A stretch of DNA of 64,000 nucleotides from contig JBNGIO010006265.1 of assembly GCA_049999805.1 (NCBI GenBank), positions 115,161 to 179,160 on the forward strand, given 5' to 3'. Both the position numbers and the translations under genes were made by a program. Below, one piece after another: positions 33,316 to 43,619 of this stretch. The notes beneath the pieces were generated by a model. It was not told where the DNA came from, did not search any database, and saw nothing but the letters and a program-made list of their open reading frames with translations. How positions within the stretch are numbered: the stretch's first letter is position 1; each line of letters starts with the position of its first letter. Origin of the DNA: Folioceros fuciformis. Taxonomy: Eukaryota > Anthocerotophyta > Anthocerotopsida > Anthocerotales.

Positions 33316-35036
33316 TCACATAGTCCGAATTGCAGGGCCCTCTTCTTCCAAGCCATCAACTTGATGAGTTTCATGGTTGTCACTATCGTCACCACTATCA
33401 CCGCTCTCGTCCTTGCCGTCTGGCTTTTGTCGCGACTTTCTAGAAGTCACCGAAAGAGGACGCAGTAGCACCCAGGCACGAGTGGGATCCAATCTTGGAC
33501 CCATCTCAATCTTGGACACATCCTTGAGCTGTGGTGCACCAACACAGGCACGAGTCACGCAGCCGGACCTTGACTTCGATCCACTTTTCGGGGTGCCATG
33601 GTTACTTACCAGATCAATCATTTTCTGCAGCTGCTGTAGAGGAACACCATCCGAAGGCTGGCCCTGGGTCAGAATCGTCACCTAGCAACAACAGGGCAGC
33701 CACCACCGTTCATTCCAGAGACATGTCCACAAGGCACCGGAAATGGTCTCCATGACCGTCAGGGGTTCACTGGGGTACAGTCACCTTGACTCTATGTCCC
33801 CGTTGTAAAGACCTTGTCGCCATCTCTGCCTTCATTTCCAAATCCTTCTGCTCCTGATAATTCAGAGCGAACTGTTTCAACCACTGCGCAAGAAAGGGCT
33901 AATTCCTCTTTGAACAAGAACAGGCAGACGTCAAAGGCTTGCTCACTGTTTTGAAGCCATATCGGATCTCCTTCATATCATCCAGTCGACGCTTCTCCAC
34001 CTGGCATGACATATCCTTGGTGAGAGCTGTCACCCATACATTCCACACTTCAATGATCACGGTCCATTCGAACATCCTACTATGCCCTATTGAACCCCGA
34101 ACCTGAGATCTTAGCAAGCCTAGTGACTGCATCACTGAATGCCAAGCACCTTCAAATCACTGTGTGGGAAGAATTTCCACGGACGTGCTGCTGTCCCAGC
34201 TTACAGAGGAATCACCAACAAGGTGCCGCAAACCTGCTTTTTACGAAGTTCCTTCTCACGTCGCTTCTCCTTAAACTTCTCTTTCTTGTAGTCCATGAGC
34301 TTGCAGACAACAGGATCAACCTTGCCATCAACCTGAAAGAATTGACAAGCTTTTACACATTAAAAAAAACCTCCTTCTAAGTGGGCAGGGTAGGAGCATT
34401 CCGAAGTCGGCTAGCATCAAACTGTCAATGCTTGTCGTTTCCACTTAGACCTCAGATGAGTACCTCAACAAGATCCAAACCCGCACGAGAGGCACGTTGA
34501 AGAGCCTCTGCCCTAGTCATAACCTCATGACTTTTCCCTGCCACAAACAGCACCATGCCGGCAAGCATTCTTCAGCGGGTCCACCAGAACCAGACAGCCA
34601 ACGCCACACCTTCCCAGGCACTCACTTACCGTCCTCGCCAACAAGACGGATGTTCCTGGCCACCACTGCTCTGTTAACGCGCCGTGGATCCTTCTCAGGT
34701 CCACTATTATCAGAAGGGATGGGTTTTTGCTTCCCGCCTTTCACCTACACGCAACAGACTGACTCTAATACCTGCTGAAAGGCAAGAATGGGAGGTAGCA
34801 ATGGACGTGAAGGCACCAAAACACCGCAATCCACTCACAATCGGAGCTGCATAGTTTCTGACTCCAATGAAGGAAGAATTCCGGTCAGGACCCAACGACA
34901 ATCCCCAGGCCAGTCCATCCTGAATCCTGCACGGGTGCCCGTTACCCACAAGCTCCTGCTTCCTCCCAGCCGCCGAGGCGGCGGCGCCGGCATCCACCAC
35001 GCGCACCAGCAGGCGCCAGTATGTCCTCTGCCTCAT
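33316..35036 (-). CDS. Organellar translation initiation factor IF-3
   Basis: Eight exons: 35036-34839, 34744-34630, 34537-34464, 34332-34234, 34000-33947, 33853-33785, 33681-33610, 33528-33316; 297 residues. IF-3 binds the small ribosomal subunit, keeps subunits apart and monitors start-codon selection. Recognisable pieces in order: R-V-N-R-A-V-V-A-R-N-I-R-L-V-G-E-D-G, A-G-L-D-L-V-E, C-K-L-M-D-Y-K-K-E-K, M-K-E-I-R-Y, K-A-E-M-A-T-R-S-L-Q-R-G-H-R-V-K and the final K-I-E-M-G-P-R-L-D. The N-terminus (M-R-Q-R-T-Y-W-R-L-L-V-R) looks like a mitochondrial presequence. The acidic Ser/Asp-rich C-terminal extension of ~45 residues is seen in some organellar IF-3s. An open frame continues upstream of the chosen ATG into the neighbouring oxidase gene. 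Plastid targeting is not excluded. Confidence 0.88.
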
Positions 35037-35201
35037 CCTCTGCCCGTCACCATCACTAAACCTTTCCACATTCAGACACTCTCTCCCAGGAAAGGTTTTA
35101 GGGTCTTGGAACTGGAATGCTCCTCTCAAACCCTTGAGGTCGACGAGACAAGCTAGAAGCTTGTCAGTTTTAGAATAATCTGGGCGGTGGCAGCATCCGC
35201 C
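35037..35201. promoter_or_regulatory. 165-bp divergent promoter, IF-3 / hydroxy-acid oxidase
   Basis: Only 165 bp separate the ATGs of the IF-3 gene (-) and the hydroxy-acid oxidase gene (+), so the two must share a bidirectional promoter or have overlapping leaders. No TATA box is evident. Confidence 0.6.
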
Positions 35202-36308
35202 ATGGCCACCGAGGTTGTGAACGTGAGCGAGTACCAAGTGCTGGCTAAGCACAGACTGCCGAAGATGGCGTACGACTTCTACGCCTCGGGAGCGGAGGAC
35301 GAATGGTCTCTGAAGGAGAATCGCGAAGCCTTCGAGAGGCTGAGGATCAGACCACGAATCCTAATAGACGTGAGCCGGGTTGATCTGTCCACAACCGTTC
35401 TGGGGCATGCGGTGAGCATGCCCATCATGGTCGCACCCACGGCCTTGCACAGGATGGCTCATCCGGAGGGAGAATTGGCGGTGGCCCGGGCGGCAGCAGC
35501 AGCAGGGACAATCATGACCTTGTCGTCCAACGCAACCAGCAGCATCGAGGAAGTGGCATCGGGGCCCGGGCTCCGCTTCTTCCAGCTCTACGTCATGAAG
35601 GACAGGGAGATAGCGGTCAACCTCGTGCGCAGGGCAGAGCGTGAAGGGTACCAGGCGATTGTGCTCACAGTGGACGTGCCCCGAGTGGGACGCAGGGAGA
35701 ATGACATCAGGAATAAGTTTCAGATCCCCGCTCACCTGAGCTTGAAGAACTTAGAGGGAGTGAATCTGAACAGGATCCAGGACGCCGTCTCAGCAGACAT
35801 CCCGAAATACACTGTCGGGGAGCTGGACATGTCTCTCAGCTGGAAGGACGTTAAGTGGCTGCGATCCATCACCAGGCTGCCGGTGGTAGTGAAGGGGATT
35901 CTCACGGCGGAGGATGCCAAACTGGCTTACGCAGCGGGAGCAGCCGGTGTGGTTGTGTCAAACCACGGTGCCCGGCAACTTGATCACGTGCCAGCCACCA
36001 TCTCCGCCCTCGAGGAGGTGGTGCATGCTGTGAAGGAGGAGATGCCGGTGTTCATGGACGGTGGAATCCGGCGGGGTACAGACGTTTTCAAAGCCTTGGC
36101 CTTGGGCGCTGCCGGCGTATTCGTGGGAAGGCCCGTGATCTTCGGCCTCACCGTGGACGGGGAAGCTGGTGTTCGGAAGGTGCTGCGGATGCTGAGGGAT
36201 GAGTTGGAGCTAGCCATGTCTTTAACAGGATGTTGCTCCTTACAAGACATCACCCGAGCTCACGTTCAATGGGAGCTGGAGGCCATGCTGAAACGAGCCA
36301 AGCTGTAG
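35202..36308 (+). CDS. Peroxisomal (S)-2-hydroxy-acid oxidase, glycolate oxidase family
   Basis: An FMN-dependent alpha-hydroxy-acid oxidase of 368 residues in one exon. The frame is open from a GTG at 35187, but the ATG at 35202 gives the family's normal start. The TIM-barrel motifs are strong: [21 protein letters not shown] (Tyr130), K231, and the catalytic S-N-H-G-A-R-Q-L-D with His255 and Arg258, then D-G-G-I-R-R-G and G-R-P-V-I-F-G. The C-terminus A-K-L is a peroxisomal PTS1-type signal. Three pocket residues differ from plant glycolate oxidase: Tyr24 is Phe (F26), Trp108 is Asn (N110) and Leu161 is Val (V162). A substrate other than glycolate, such as lactate or a longer hydroxy acid, is therefore likely. 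Plant relatives have many introns; this copy has none. Confidence 0.92.
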   Translation: MATEVVNVSEYQVLAKHRLPKMAYDFYASGAEDEWSLKENREAFERLRIRPRILIDVSRVDLSTTVLGHAVSMPIMVAPTALHRMAHPEGELAVARAAAAAGTIMTLSSNATSSIEEVASGPGLRFFQLYVMKDREIAVNLVRRAEREGYQAIVLTVDVPRVGRRENDIRNKFQIPAHLSLKNLEGVNLNRIQDAVSADIPKYTVGELDMSLSWKDVKWLRSITRLPVVVKGILTAEDAKLAYAAGAAGVVVSNHGARQLDHVPATISALEEVVHAVKEEMPVFMDGGIRRGTDVFKALALGAAGVFVGRPVIFGLTVDGEAGVRKVLRMLRDELELAMSLTGCCSLQDITRAHVQWELEAMLKRAKL

Positions 36309-36428
36309 TAGACACTTGGCCACCTCCTGTTGCTCTCTCTGCAGTCTCATGACTGGTACACACAAAAAATGGAGAGAAACGGCCATGCTCCTCAGGACAG
36401 CCCATCCTCGCAAGGAGACTTCCTACCT

Positions 36429-37205
36429 TCAAATTTTTTGCAATCTGATAGTCCAGGTCCGAAGAGCCTCGACCAGCTGCTTGAGCCGATCTCTGGTGAC
36501 GGGGTCCACCAAGTTGCCGTTCTCGTCGAACTTCTGTGGGAGCTCATATCCCTTCACGAACAGCTCGGGCTTGTTGAGAAAGTGAATGTCGATGTAGAGC
36601 CCAAGCTGGCGGAGCTGGGTCTGGCCCCTCGCACCGCCAAAGGAGCCACCGGCGCTCACAATAGCGGCGGGTTTGTCCCCCCAGACGTTCGAGGGGTACG
36701 AGCCCCAGTCGATGGCGTTCTTGAGCACTCCGGGGACGCCGTAGTTGTACTCGGGAGAGGCGAAGAGGACGGCGTTCGCCTGCAGAACCCTGGCCCGGAA
36801 CAGCCTCACCGCTTCCGGGAGCGCATCCTTGGGTAGGTCCGTGTTGACGAACGGGAGCTTGCTAATGTCCAGGATCTCCAGCTCCAGATCCGGGAACGAT
36901 TCAGCCGCCACCTCCTGCGCCGCAAGCAGCAGGCCTCTGTTCCAGGACGCTTTGCGCAAGGATCCGGCAATGCCCGCAACCTTGATCACGTTCGGCGTGG
37001 GCCCGGCTTCAGCTCTCACCGACGCCCTCCTCCTCGGCACGGCACGGAAGATGACGCTGCCGCCGTAGCCCAATGGAGCCGAATGGCTGCGCCAGGAAAT
37101 CGTCACCGAGGAGGATCTCGTCCCAGCGAGCCTGTTTGCTGTGGGGATCCCGGCCACATAGGCAGAAGCCGAAGCCAAAGCCGGTGCCCGAGCAGCGGAC
37201 ACCAT
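36429..37205 (-). CDS. NQR: Plastid NAD(P)H-dependent FMN/quinone reductase
   Basis: One exon, 258 residues from the ATG at 37203-37205 (an upstream GTG extends the frame). The first ~65 residues are rich in Ser, Ala and Arg with few acids, as in a chloroplast transit peptide. The flavodoxin-like domain follows: G-S-L-R-K-A-S-W-N at 81-89 is the FMN phosphate loop and S-P-E-Y-N-Y-G-V-P-G at 150-159 is the second flavin contact. L-K-N-A-I-D-W and the G-G-x-x-G-G-A-R-G-Q segment also match. The family reduces quinones or free flavin with NAD(P)H and protects against radical formation from quinones. It ends 120 bp from the oppositely oriented hydroxy-acid oxidase. Bacterial NADPH-dependent FMN reductases are close relatives, but the transit peptide supports a plant gene. 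Confidence 0.88.
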   Translation of the reverse strand: MVSAARAPALASASAYVAGIPTANRLAGTRSSSVTISWRSHSAPLGYGGSVIFRAVPRRRASVRAEAGPTPNVIKVAGIAGSLRKASWNRGLLLAAQEVAAESFPDLELEILDISKLPFVNTDLPKDALPEAVRLFRARVLQANAVLFASPEYNYGVPGVLKNAIDWGSYPSNVWGDKPAAIVSAGGSFGGARGQTQLRQLGLYIDIHFLNKPELFVKGYELPQKFDENGNLVDPVTRDRLKQLVEALRTWTIRLQKI

Positions 37206-37516
37206 GTTACCAGCTCGGCAAGTCCCTTCTTCACGCACGACTCAGCATGAACATCTCATCTGTCCCTCTTTAGGTTTACAGCCAACAGAGAAGGAACCCC
37301 CGCACGAAGCTTCTGATTTCGAGAACGCAAGTGTCAGGAGTCAGTTCATCTGAATCCCCACTCTACACTCACCTCACCTAGGAGCCACACAAATTTCGTC
37401 CCTTGAGCTGCTGCTGCTTCAGTTTGTCCTGAAAAGACTTCCAACTGACTTCAGCTCGCTCACACAGGGTGAGGCGTCCAGAATTGTTGGCATGAGATAA
37501 CGAACTCTCCATCGAT

Positions 37517-39772
37517 TTAAAGCACTGCGACTTGCTCTCGTTGTTTTACGGGCTGGTTCTGCTGCTCCGAGCCATCTTTGCCATTCTTGACCGGCTTGGG
37601 CTTGGGCTTGGCTTTGTCGGGCTTGGGAGCAGCCACCGGGACTGTGAAACCGGCTCTCTCGAAATCAAGAGCCTTATCGAATATGAGCGATTCTCTCGTA
37701 GTGATGGCCACCCCCTCGAACGTCCACACCTTGATGACAGCATCGCCCTTGATCCCGAAACTGATCCACCCCAGGCCGGCCACAGCGATGTCCACACTGT
37801 TGTGATCCCACTGATCTCCAGCGACCTTCACGCTCCGCGCAACCCAGTGCCCTATCTCGGCAAGGCGCTCCCCATCCATGGGCGGCTGCCGCACAACGTG
37901 TGAACAACGAGCATCAGTGAACACAGTCTCGCGGGCAGGGTATGGGCCCACGTTGGCATGAACAGGAGAGCTTACCGTGAGACGGCCACCGACATGTTTC
38001 TCCAGTAGCTCCTCCGCCGACTCCGTCTTCCCCATATGCAGCGGGATGTAGGCCGACGCAAACACGGAGAGGTAGAAGCTATCGGCGCTGGACTCCATCA
38101 CGTCCAGCCGCACCAGGGCTCCGATGTGGACGCTGCTTCCTACCTGCATTCCCAGCACAACAGTGCCCCCATCACACCAATTGCATTGCCTGTAATCAAA
38201 TTGAAGGAGGAGGATTCGGCAGGTTACCTTCACCCTGTACGTCCGAGGGCGGAGCTCCTTGCGCACCTGTACCACCTTGAGCTCGTCCCTGTTCAACCTA
38301 GTGGTGAGCTGATGCGGGTGGATTAGGCCGGGGGTGTCATAGAGGTGCGCCTTGGCGGGAAGGATCCCGTCCAACTTCAGCACGCCCACCGTGGTGCCCA
38401 GCACGGGGGCCTCAGTGAGCTGGGGGGCGCGCTTCCCGCCGGAGAGCTTCCCGAAAGCGTTGATGAGCGAGCTCTTGCCGGCGTTCTGCGACCCGATCAC
38501 CCACACGTCCCCCCTCGATCCCGCCAGGTCTTTCACATGCAGAGCCAGCTGTGGAATGCCCCATCCCTTGTACGCGCTCACCAGGTGCACCCCGCTCACT
38601 CTCGGCGCGCCCCCCGCTCGGGCCCTGCGCCGCACCCACTGCTCCACCCTGTTAGGCGAGACCTGCTTCGGCAACAAGTCGATTTTGGTGAGCACCAAGA
38701 TCAGCCTTGGCGTGTTTCCGGGCATGCCGTCCTTCCAGGCGTCCCCGCTTTCGCGCTCCACCTCCGCCAGCAACGACGCCGCGGTGCGCGGGAAGGAGCC
38801 GTCGAAGTCCGCCGCATCCACCACCATGAGCACAACGGCGCGGCGCCCGTATGCCTTCTTCAGCCGCGCCCCGATCAGCCTATCGAAATCGAAGTCGGGG
38901 AGAAGATTCTCCACCTCCTCGTCCTTCACCTGCGCATAGTGGCGCAGCGAATGGCATCGCGCGCACACCACCACAACCTGTTCCCGATCCCTCTCCTGAC
39001 CCTGCTCACTGAAGAGCTTGGTCCACGCGTCCTTCGCCGCCTGCGTGTTGCTCCCGACCTCGTTCCACTCCATGTCCCCGAACGGCCGCACCATCCGGTC
39101 CGCCATCTCCTGCTCCTTCTCCTGCACGGCCCAGTCCTCCCAGTTGATCCCACTCCATGTCATGCGCTGCTCCGGACTCTTCCTTAAACCCTTCCCCAAA
39201 CCCTCGTCATCGTCGATCACAAACTCCTCCTCTTCTCCTTCCTCCTCCGCCGCCACCGCATTCTCAACAAGCATTTGCGCATCGTCTCCATCATCATCCT
39301 CTTCCGCCGCCCTGTCCAGCGCCGCCGGACGCTGGAAGTAGCCCGGCGCCTTGGGATCCTTGTCCTGCATGTACACTCCGCACCCGGGGCATGCCAAACC
39401 CCCATCCCTGGCGGCCGCCGCTCTGGTAGCCAGACACCTGCTCGCCCCCGCCGTTGTGGTCCACAGCTTGGAATCCGGCCACCGTGTCGCCGGCGCCCTG
39501 ACAGCGGCAGGGCGCGCTGTGAATGACCATCTCCGGGGACTACGCCTGTCCGGGCCTGAGGAGCAGGAGGCCGCCCCGGACAGCGCCTCCTTTTGCCTGC
39601 TGGATACGCATTGCTCCAAGTCCGCGCCCGGCGCGCATACACACACACCAGCCCTGGACGCTACTACCGGATGCATGTCTAGCTTCCCAGCTCGCAGCAA
39701 GCCAGAGGAGAACGCCACGCAAGAGAGCAGGCCACGGGACTTGCTCGCCGCTGCCAACCCCGGCTGCTGCAT
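37517..39772 (-). CDS. BPG2: Circularly permuted GTPase, BPG2/YqeH type (chloroplast ribosome biogenesis)
   Basis: Three exons: 39772-38228, 38143-37976, 37885-37517; 693 residues. A long Ser/Arg-rich N-terminus fits a chloroplast transit peptide. A split zinc finger has C128-x2-C131 and C270-x2-C273. The GTPase motifs occur in permuted order: G4 T-K-I-D at 362-365 comes before G1 G-S-Q-N-A-G-K-S at 427-434, G2 G-T-T at 459-461 and G3 D-T-P-G at 479-482. Relatives act in plastid 16S rRNA processing and pale-green mutants result from loss. Introns at 38144-38227 (84 bp) and 37886-37975 (90 bp) are both multiples of three without stops, so the whole locus reads as one 751-codon frame. The intron calls rest on good borders and on restoring family alignment. 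The C-terminus is Lys/Pro-rich. Confidence 0.88.
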   Translation of the reverse strand: MQQPGLAAASKSRGLLSCVAFSSGLLRAGKLDMHPVVASRAGVCVCAPGADLEQCVSSRQKEALSGAASCSSGPDRRSPRRWSFTARPAAVRAPATRWPDSKLWTTTAGASRCLATRAAAARDGGLACPGCGVYMQDKDPKAPGYFQRPAALDRAAEEDDDGDDAQMLVENAVAAEEEGEEEEFVIDDDEGLGKGLRKSPEQRMTWSGINWEDWAVQEKEQEMADRMVRPFGDMEWNEVGSNTQAAKDAWTKLFSEQGQERDREQVVVVCARCHSLRHYAQVKDEEVENLLPDFDFDRLIGARLKKAYGRRAVVLMVVDAADFDGSFPRTAASLLAEVERESGDAWKDGMPGNTPRLILVLTKIDLLPKQVSPNRVEQWVRRRARAGGAPRVSGVHLVSAYKGWGIPQLALHVKDLAGSRGDVWVIGSQNAGKSSLINAFGKLSGGKRAPQLTEAPVLGTTVGVLKLDGILPAKAHLYDTPGLIHPHQLTTRLNRDELKVVQVRKELRPRTYRVKVTCRILLLQFDYRQCNWCDGGTVVLGMQVGSSVHIGALVRLDVMESSADSFYLSVFASAYIPLHMGKTESAEELLEKHVGGRLTVSSPVHANVGPYPARETVFTDARCSHVVRQPPMDGERLAEIGHWVARSVKVAGDQWDHNSVDIAVAGLGWISFGIKGDAVIKVWTFEGVAITTRESLIFDKALDFERAGFTVPVAAPKPDKAKPKPKPVKNGKDGSEQQNQPVKQREQVAVL
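37886..37975 (-). other. Stop-free 90-bp intron in the BPG2-type gene
   Basis: The donor is ACG/GTAAGC and the acceptor is GGCAG/CCG. Removal joins R-L-T to P-P-M-D-G, as in relatives; retention would add 30 residues without a stop. Confidence 0.7.
38144..38227 (-). other. Stop-free 84-bp intron in the BPG2-type gene
   Basis: The donor is AAG/GTAACC and the acceptor is TGCAG/GTA. Removal joins Y-R-V-K to V-G-S-S-V-H-I-G, matching the family; retention would add 28 residues rich in Cys and Leu. Confidence 0.7.
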
Positions 39773-39904
39773 CTCGTCCGGCGCCTCTGATGGCCTCTCG
39801 GTTAGTTTCCTTTGCGCATGGATACCATCTGTACTTATCCACCGAAATTGAGTTTTGCAACCACAAAAGACAACATCAAAGACGAGAGAAAAAAAAGGAG
39901 GCGT

Positions 39905-39977
39905 CGATCACGGCGGGACTCGAACCCGCAATCTCCCGCTCCGGAGGCGAGCGCCTTATCCATTAGGCCACGCGACC
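39905..39977 (-). tRNA. tRNA-Arg (CCG)
   Basis: A cloverleaf on the minus strand. The acceptor strand GGTCGCG pairs with CGTGATC (two G-U pairs), discriminator G. The anticodon stem CTCGC/GCGGG closes loop CTCCGGA, giving anticodon CCG. The D arm has the A box TGGCCTAATGG, and the T arm G-C-G-G-G-T-T-C-G-A-G-T-C-C-C-G-C is intact. No intron. It sits 132 bp upstream of the BPG2-type start on the same strand. Confidence 0.95.
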
Positions 39978-40086
39978 TCTACTACAAATCCGTGGAGAAA
40001 AATAAATTTTTTACATAAAATTTGTTGGAAACCATGGTCAAGATGGGTTCTGTGATGATGACTCTGTGGGTCTGGAGACTGGGGAG

Positions 40087-43000
40087 ATGGATGAGCCGGC
40101 GCAGAATCGGAAAGCTGGGTGTGGAGGGCATTGCGTCGCCGGGCAGGGAGATGGTGGACGCACAACTGCTTCGTCTGCAGGAGGCTGCCGGGATGGAGAG
40201 AAGACTTCCTGGGATTCGTACGACACCGTTTTTCTCAACTCCAAAGCAGGTGCTTGTTGGGATCAGACGGGGTGGTCGCGGAAATGTGGGATGGCGTTCG
40301 AGTGAACTACTGATGAGTGCTTGAGGCAGGTATGGACGGCGTGGACAAGAAGAAGGTGCGGAGGGTGGTATACGAGATGAGCAAAGGGTCTCGTTACTTC
40401 GATAACGAACAGAGGAAGGAAGCAGCTGTGCAGCAGAGGGTGCATGCTATGACGGAGCAGGCTGCTGGCCTTACACCAAACCAGCTGGCTGTGCATGAGA
40501 AGGTGGGTGGGGTGCGGTGATGGACATGGCTGTGCACACAACGCGCATGTGTTTGGTGTGATTTGGATGATTGTCGGTGATAATTGGATGTGGGTGTGCA
40601 GGCTGCTGATTCGAAAATTGTGGAGCTGGAAGCCACTCGTGACCTTTCTCGGATCTGGCTGCATGTGGATATGGATGCCTTCTATGCTGCGGTGGAAACT
40701 CTCGAGAATCCTGGTTTGGCAGGAAAGTCCATGGCTGTGGGAGGCATGTCTATGATTTGTACCGCTAACTACGAGGTTCGTAATATGCAGGGTCTGGTTG
40801 TTTATCAGCTGGGCTGTTCAGACGTCAAGATGTTTGTTTGCAGTGTTGCGTATCTTGAAGGGGTTGGTTTCTGGAATGTGTGTGCTGGCAGGCCCGGAAA
40901 TTTGGAGTACGTGCTGCCATGCCTGGGTTTATTGCTCGGAAACTCTGTTCCGATCTTATTTTTGTGCGTCCTGATTTTGAGAAGTATACCCGCTACAGCG
41001 AGCTCAGCCGAAAAGGTTGGGGACTTGCCTTTATAGTTCATCTATCTTCATGGCGAGAGGTCTGAAACAGACAGTTCTGGGAAACCCTTGGTGCAGTCTT
41101 CCAGGAGTATGATCCCAACTTTGTTGCGAGAAGCTTGGATGAAGCATATCTGGACATCACGGATGCTTGCAGGTCACAGAAGATGAGTGCAGCAGAGGTA
41201 AGGATGGTCCTGTGTCTGACTGTATGCGAGATTAGCTGGATCCTCTCAGTCCTTGGCATTGATGGACATCTGGGTGGTGCCTTACATTACCCTCTCCCAG
41301 GTTGCAGAGGAGCTGCGCAACAGGGTGCACGCAGCGACTGGGCTCACGTGCAGTGCTGGAGTTGGGCCAAATCGGTTGCTGGCGAAGGTTCTTCCCATAG
41401 CCTGTCAATGAGGATTGCCTCGGCGAATGATTTGCTTGGCATTGTCGGATTGTGAAGGATGGTGGTCTGACGCAGCGCACTGTTGTAGGTATGTTCAGAC
41501 ATCAAGAAGCCGAATGGACAGTTTGTTCTAAGCAATGACAGGACGTCAGTCATGGCCTTCATTTCTGCATTGCCTATTCGCAAGGTCTCATATTCCCCGC
41601 ACCATCTAGAGTACGTACTAGTTATTGGCTTCCTTTTATGGGTAGACGTGATACAGCATTGAGTCACTTCCTGCTAATTTGAGGTAAACTGGTTTCTGTT
41701 TCCGTGGACAGGTATCTGGCATTGGCAAGGTGACGGAGAGACTGCTGAAGGAAGTTCTTGGGATTACCTATTGCGCAGACTTGTTGACTAAACGTGCGTT
41801 GATTTCGGCTCTCTTTTCAGAAATTTCCACAGGTGATCGCACATGGCTGTGCATGGTCATTTGTTTGCTTGCTTCATTCCAACAATGAGTTGAATTGTCA
41901 AGTATACTGCATACTCAAGGCAAATGGCCAGATTCTTGGCTGACCAATCTCAGTTGCGAGGTTCAGGTTTTTTTCTTGCTGTCGCATTGGGCATTGGAGG
42001 TTCGGATGCACCTCAAGAAGAACATCGCAAGAGCTTGAGTAACGAACGTACTTTTGCTGCAATATCAAAGGAGAGTGACCTATTGAACAAGCTCGGTAAT
42101 CATGTGAACCTTGAGTGGGGTGCTTGTTTCGGGATATGGTTTTCCTCCAAGACATGGTCTCTTGTCTCGGCTTATTTCTGAGTAGGTGACTTGTTTGGTC
42201 ATTAGAGGAATTATCTCTCGCATTGGCAGAAGATCTGCAGAAAGAGAACTTGCAGGGCCGCACTTTAACGCTCAAGTTGAAAACCACTGGATTTGAGGTA
42301 TCTGCGTTACACTTTTTCTGGTTAAGGCCACCACCATACCATTATCTCACGTCCTTGCGTGGTCTTCTGCAACGGCAATCGTAGGTGCGGACAAGAGCAA
42401 TGACTCTGCCCACGTTCATATACAAGGTGGAGGACATTCTGCTGCATGCCACCAAGTTGCTCAGAGGAGAGCTTCCCATATCAATACGGCTTATGGGTAT
42501 GATTTCGGACACTTCCCCCTTCTAGCCTCAAATGAAGTAAACTCACCTCTCGCTGGTACAATAGGTCTTCGGATGTCACACTTCAAAGGGGAGAAGCTGG
42601 ACCTTGCTGACAGATCGCAAAGAACTCTCACGAGTTTTCTGCCTCAGTTGAACTCTTCAGGACTTCCAGCTGAGCCACTTGACACAGAAGACAGACGGCA
42701 TACTTGTAATAGTCGTGCACCATCACCAGATGTGCGTACTGATGAACTACGCTCAGGTGTGGAAGGCACTGGCGCACACCCATATATCCCTCATCATGGT
42801 GATGCTCATTTAGGGGAGCTATTCTCAGGTGGAAATGACGACAAAGGAAAGTCGAGATCTGCTCAACTAGTGTGTGATGATTCTCAAAGCAAAAGTCCTT
42901 TGAAAGGTGCAAGGGCACAACAACGGACTTTGGACACTTTCGTCGTACTCCCTGGACATGGAATTCCATGTCCTGTAGCAGATCCATCAGAAAGGTCGCG

Positions 43001-43537
43001 GATGCCATGCCTTCCATCGAACTCTGAAGCTCATGCAGATGCATTCCATGTGAATGGCAGTGCGAGGGTGCCTGCGGATGACAAGGGAGGCTCTGGGGCA
43101 CCCGTCTCCACTCCGGAAGCACCAGGTTGGACAGGAGCGGAAGGTCATCATCCTCCCCTACAAATCTGGGATGATGACAGCTGCTGTTCCATCTGCGGGC
43201 TGGATGTGAATGACTGCATGCCCTCGGCTCGGCAAGAGCATGAAGACTACCATCTTGCAGTTGCTTTGGAGCGAGAGGATGCAGCGGTGCCAATCCAGCG
43301 AACCAGGTGGTTTTCTTAACCGTTGCTCCCATTTCCTGACACACAAGAAAAACAAGGATGGTGTTGGACATTCACTGACCCGTGTGGCTTCAATTTCTTC
43401 CTTCATGCAGACGCCCAGAATTTGTCGCTATCAGCAAAAGAAAGGCATCTGGCACGGGTCCTGTGCAACAACAGCAAACTCCCAAGAGAAACTGGCATCT
43501 TCCAATTGAAACGTTTTTCAAAAAACCATATCTCTGA
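40087..43537 (+). CDS. POLK: DNA polymerase kappa (Y-family translesion polymerase)
   Basis: Thirteen exons: 40087-40249, 40330-40502, 40602-40775, 40892-41015, 41097-41197, 41301-41387, 41489-41584, 41712-41832, 41967-42095, 42206-42297, 42385-42496, 42565-43306, 43411-43537; 746 residues. The N-terminal clasp specific to kappa (M-D-G-V-D-K-K-K-V, Y-E-M-S-K-G-S) is present. Palm residues are D135 in D-M-D-A-F-Y-A-A-V-E and D226/E227 in S-L-D-E-A-Y-L-D. I-G-K-V-T-E-R and R-T-L-T-L-K-L-K-T mark the fingers/little-finger regions. After ~160 disordered residues comes one ubiquitin-binding zinc finger (C665, C668, H683, H687), and the protein ends in a PCNA-binding-like P-I-E-T-F-F-K-K. The enzyme extends primers past damaged bases in the nucleus. 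The frame is open 21 bp further to a GTG; the first ATG was used. Confidence 0.93.
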
Positions 43538-43619
43538 CACAAGTAATGAATTGTGATGAAGGAATGTCTGCGCGAGGTTGGCGGATCTAGTGTCAGCAAA
43601 CGGCGTGGAGGTGTTGGGG

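Noticed and set aside
35187-35201. Start of the hydroxy-acid oxidase at 35187
   Set aside because: That codon is GTG; the ATG at 35202 gives the normal family N-terminus.
37206-37238. Longer N-terminus of the quinone reductase from 37238
   Set aside because: The upstream codon is GTG; the ATG at 37203-37205 starts a convincing transit peptide.
38345-39187. 280-codon plus-strand frame over the BPG2-type gene
   Set aside because: GC-rich coding sequence on the other strand produces long antisense frames; the composition (Pro/Arg/His-rich) is typical of a shadow.
42628-43371. 247-codon open frame on the minus strand opposite polymerase kappa
   Set aside because: It lies wholly over a large, well supported coding exon, its protein resembles nothing, and it is explained as a shadow frame.
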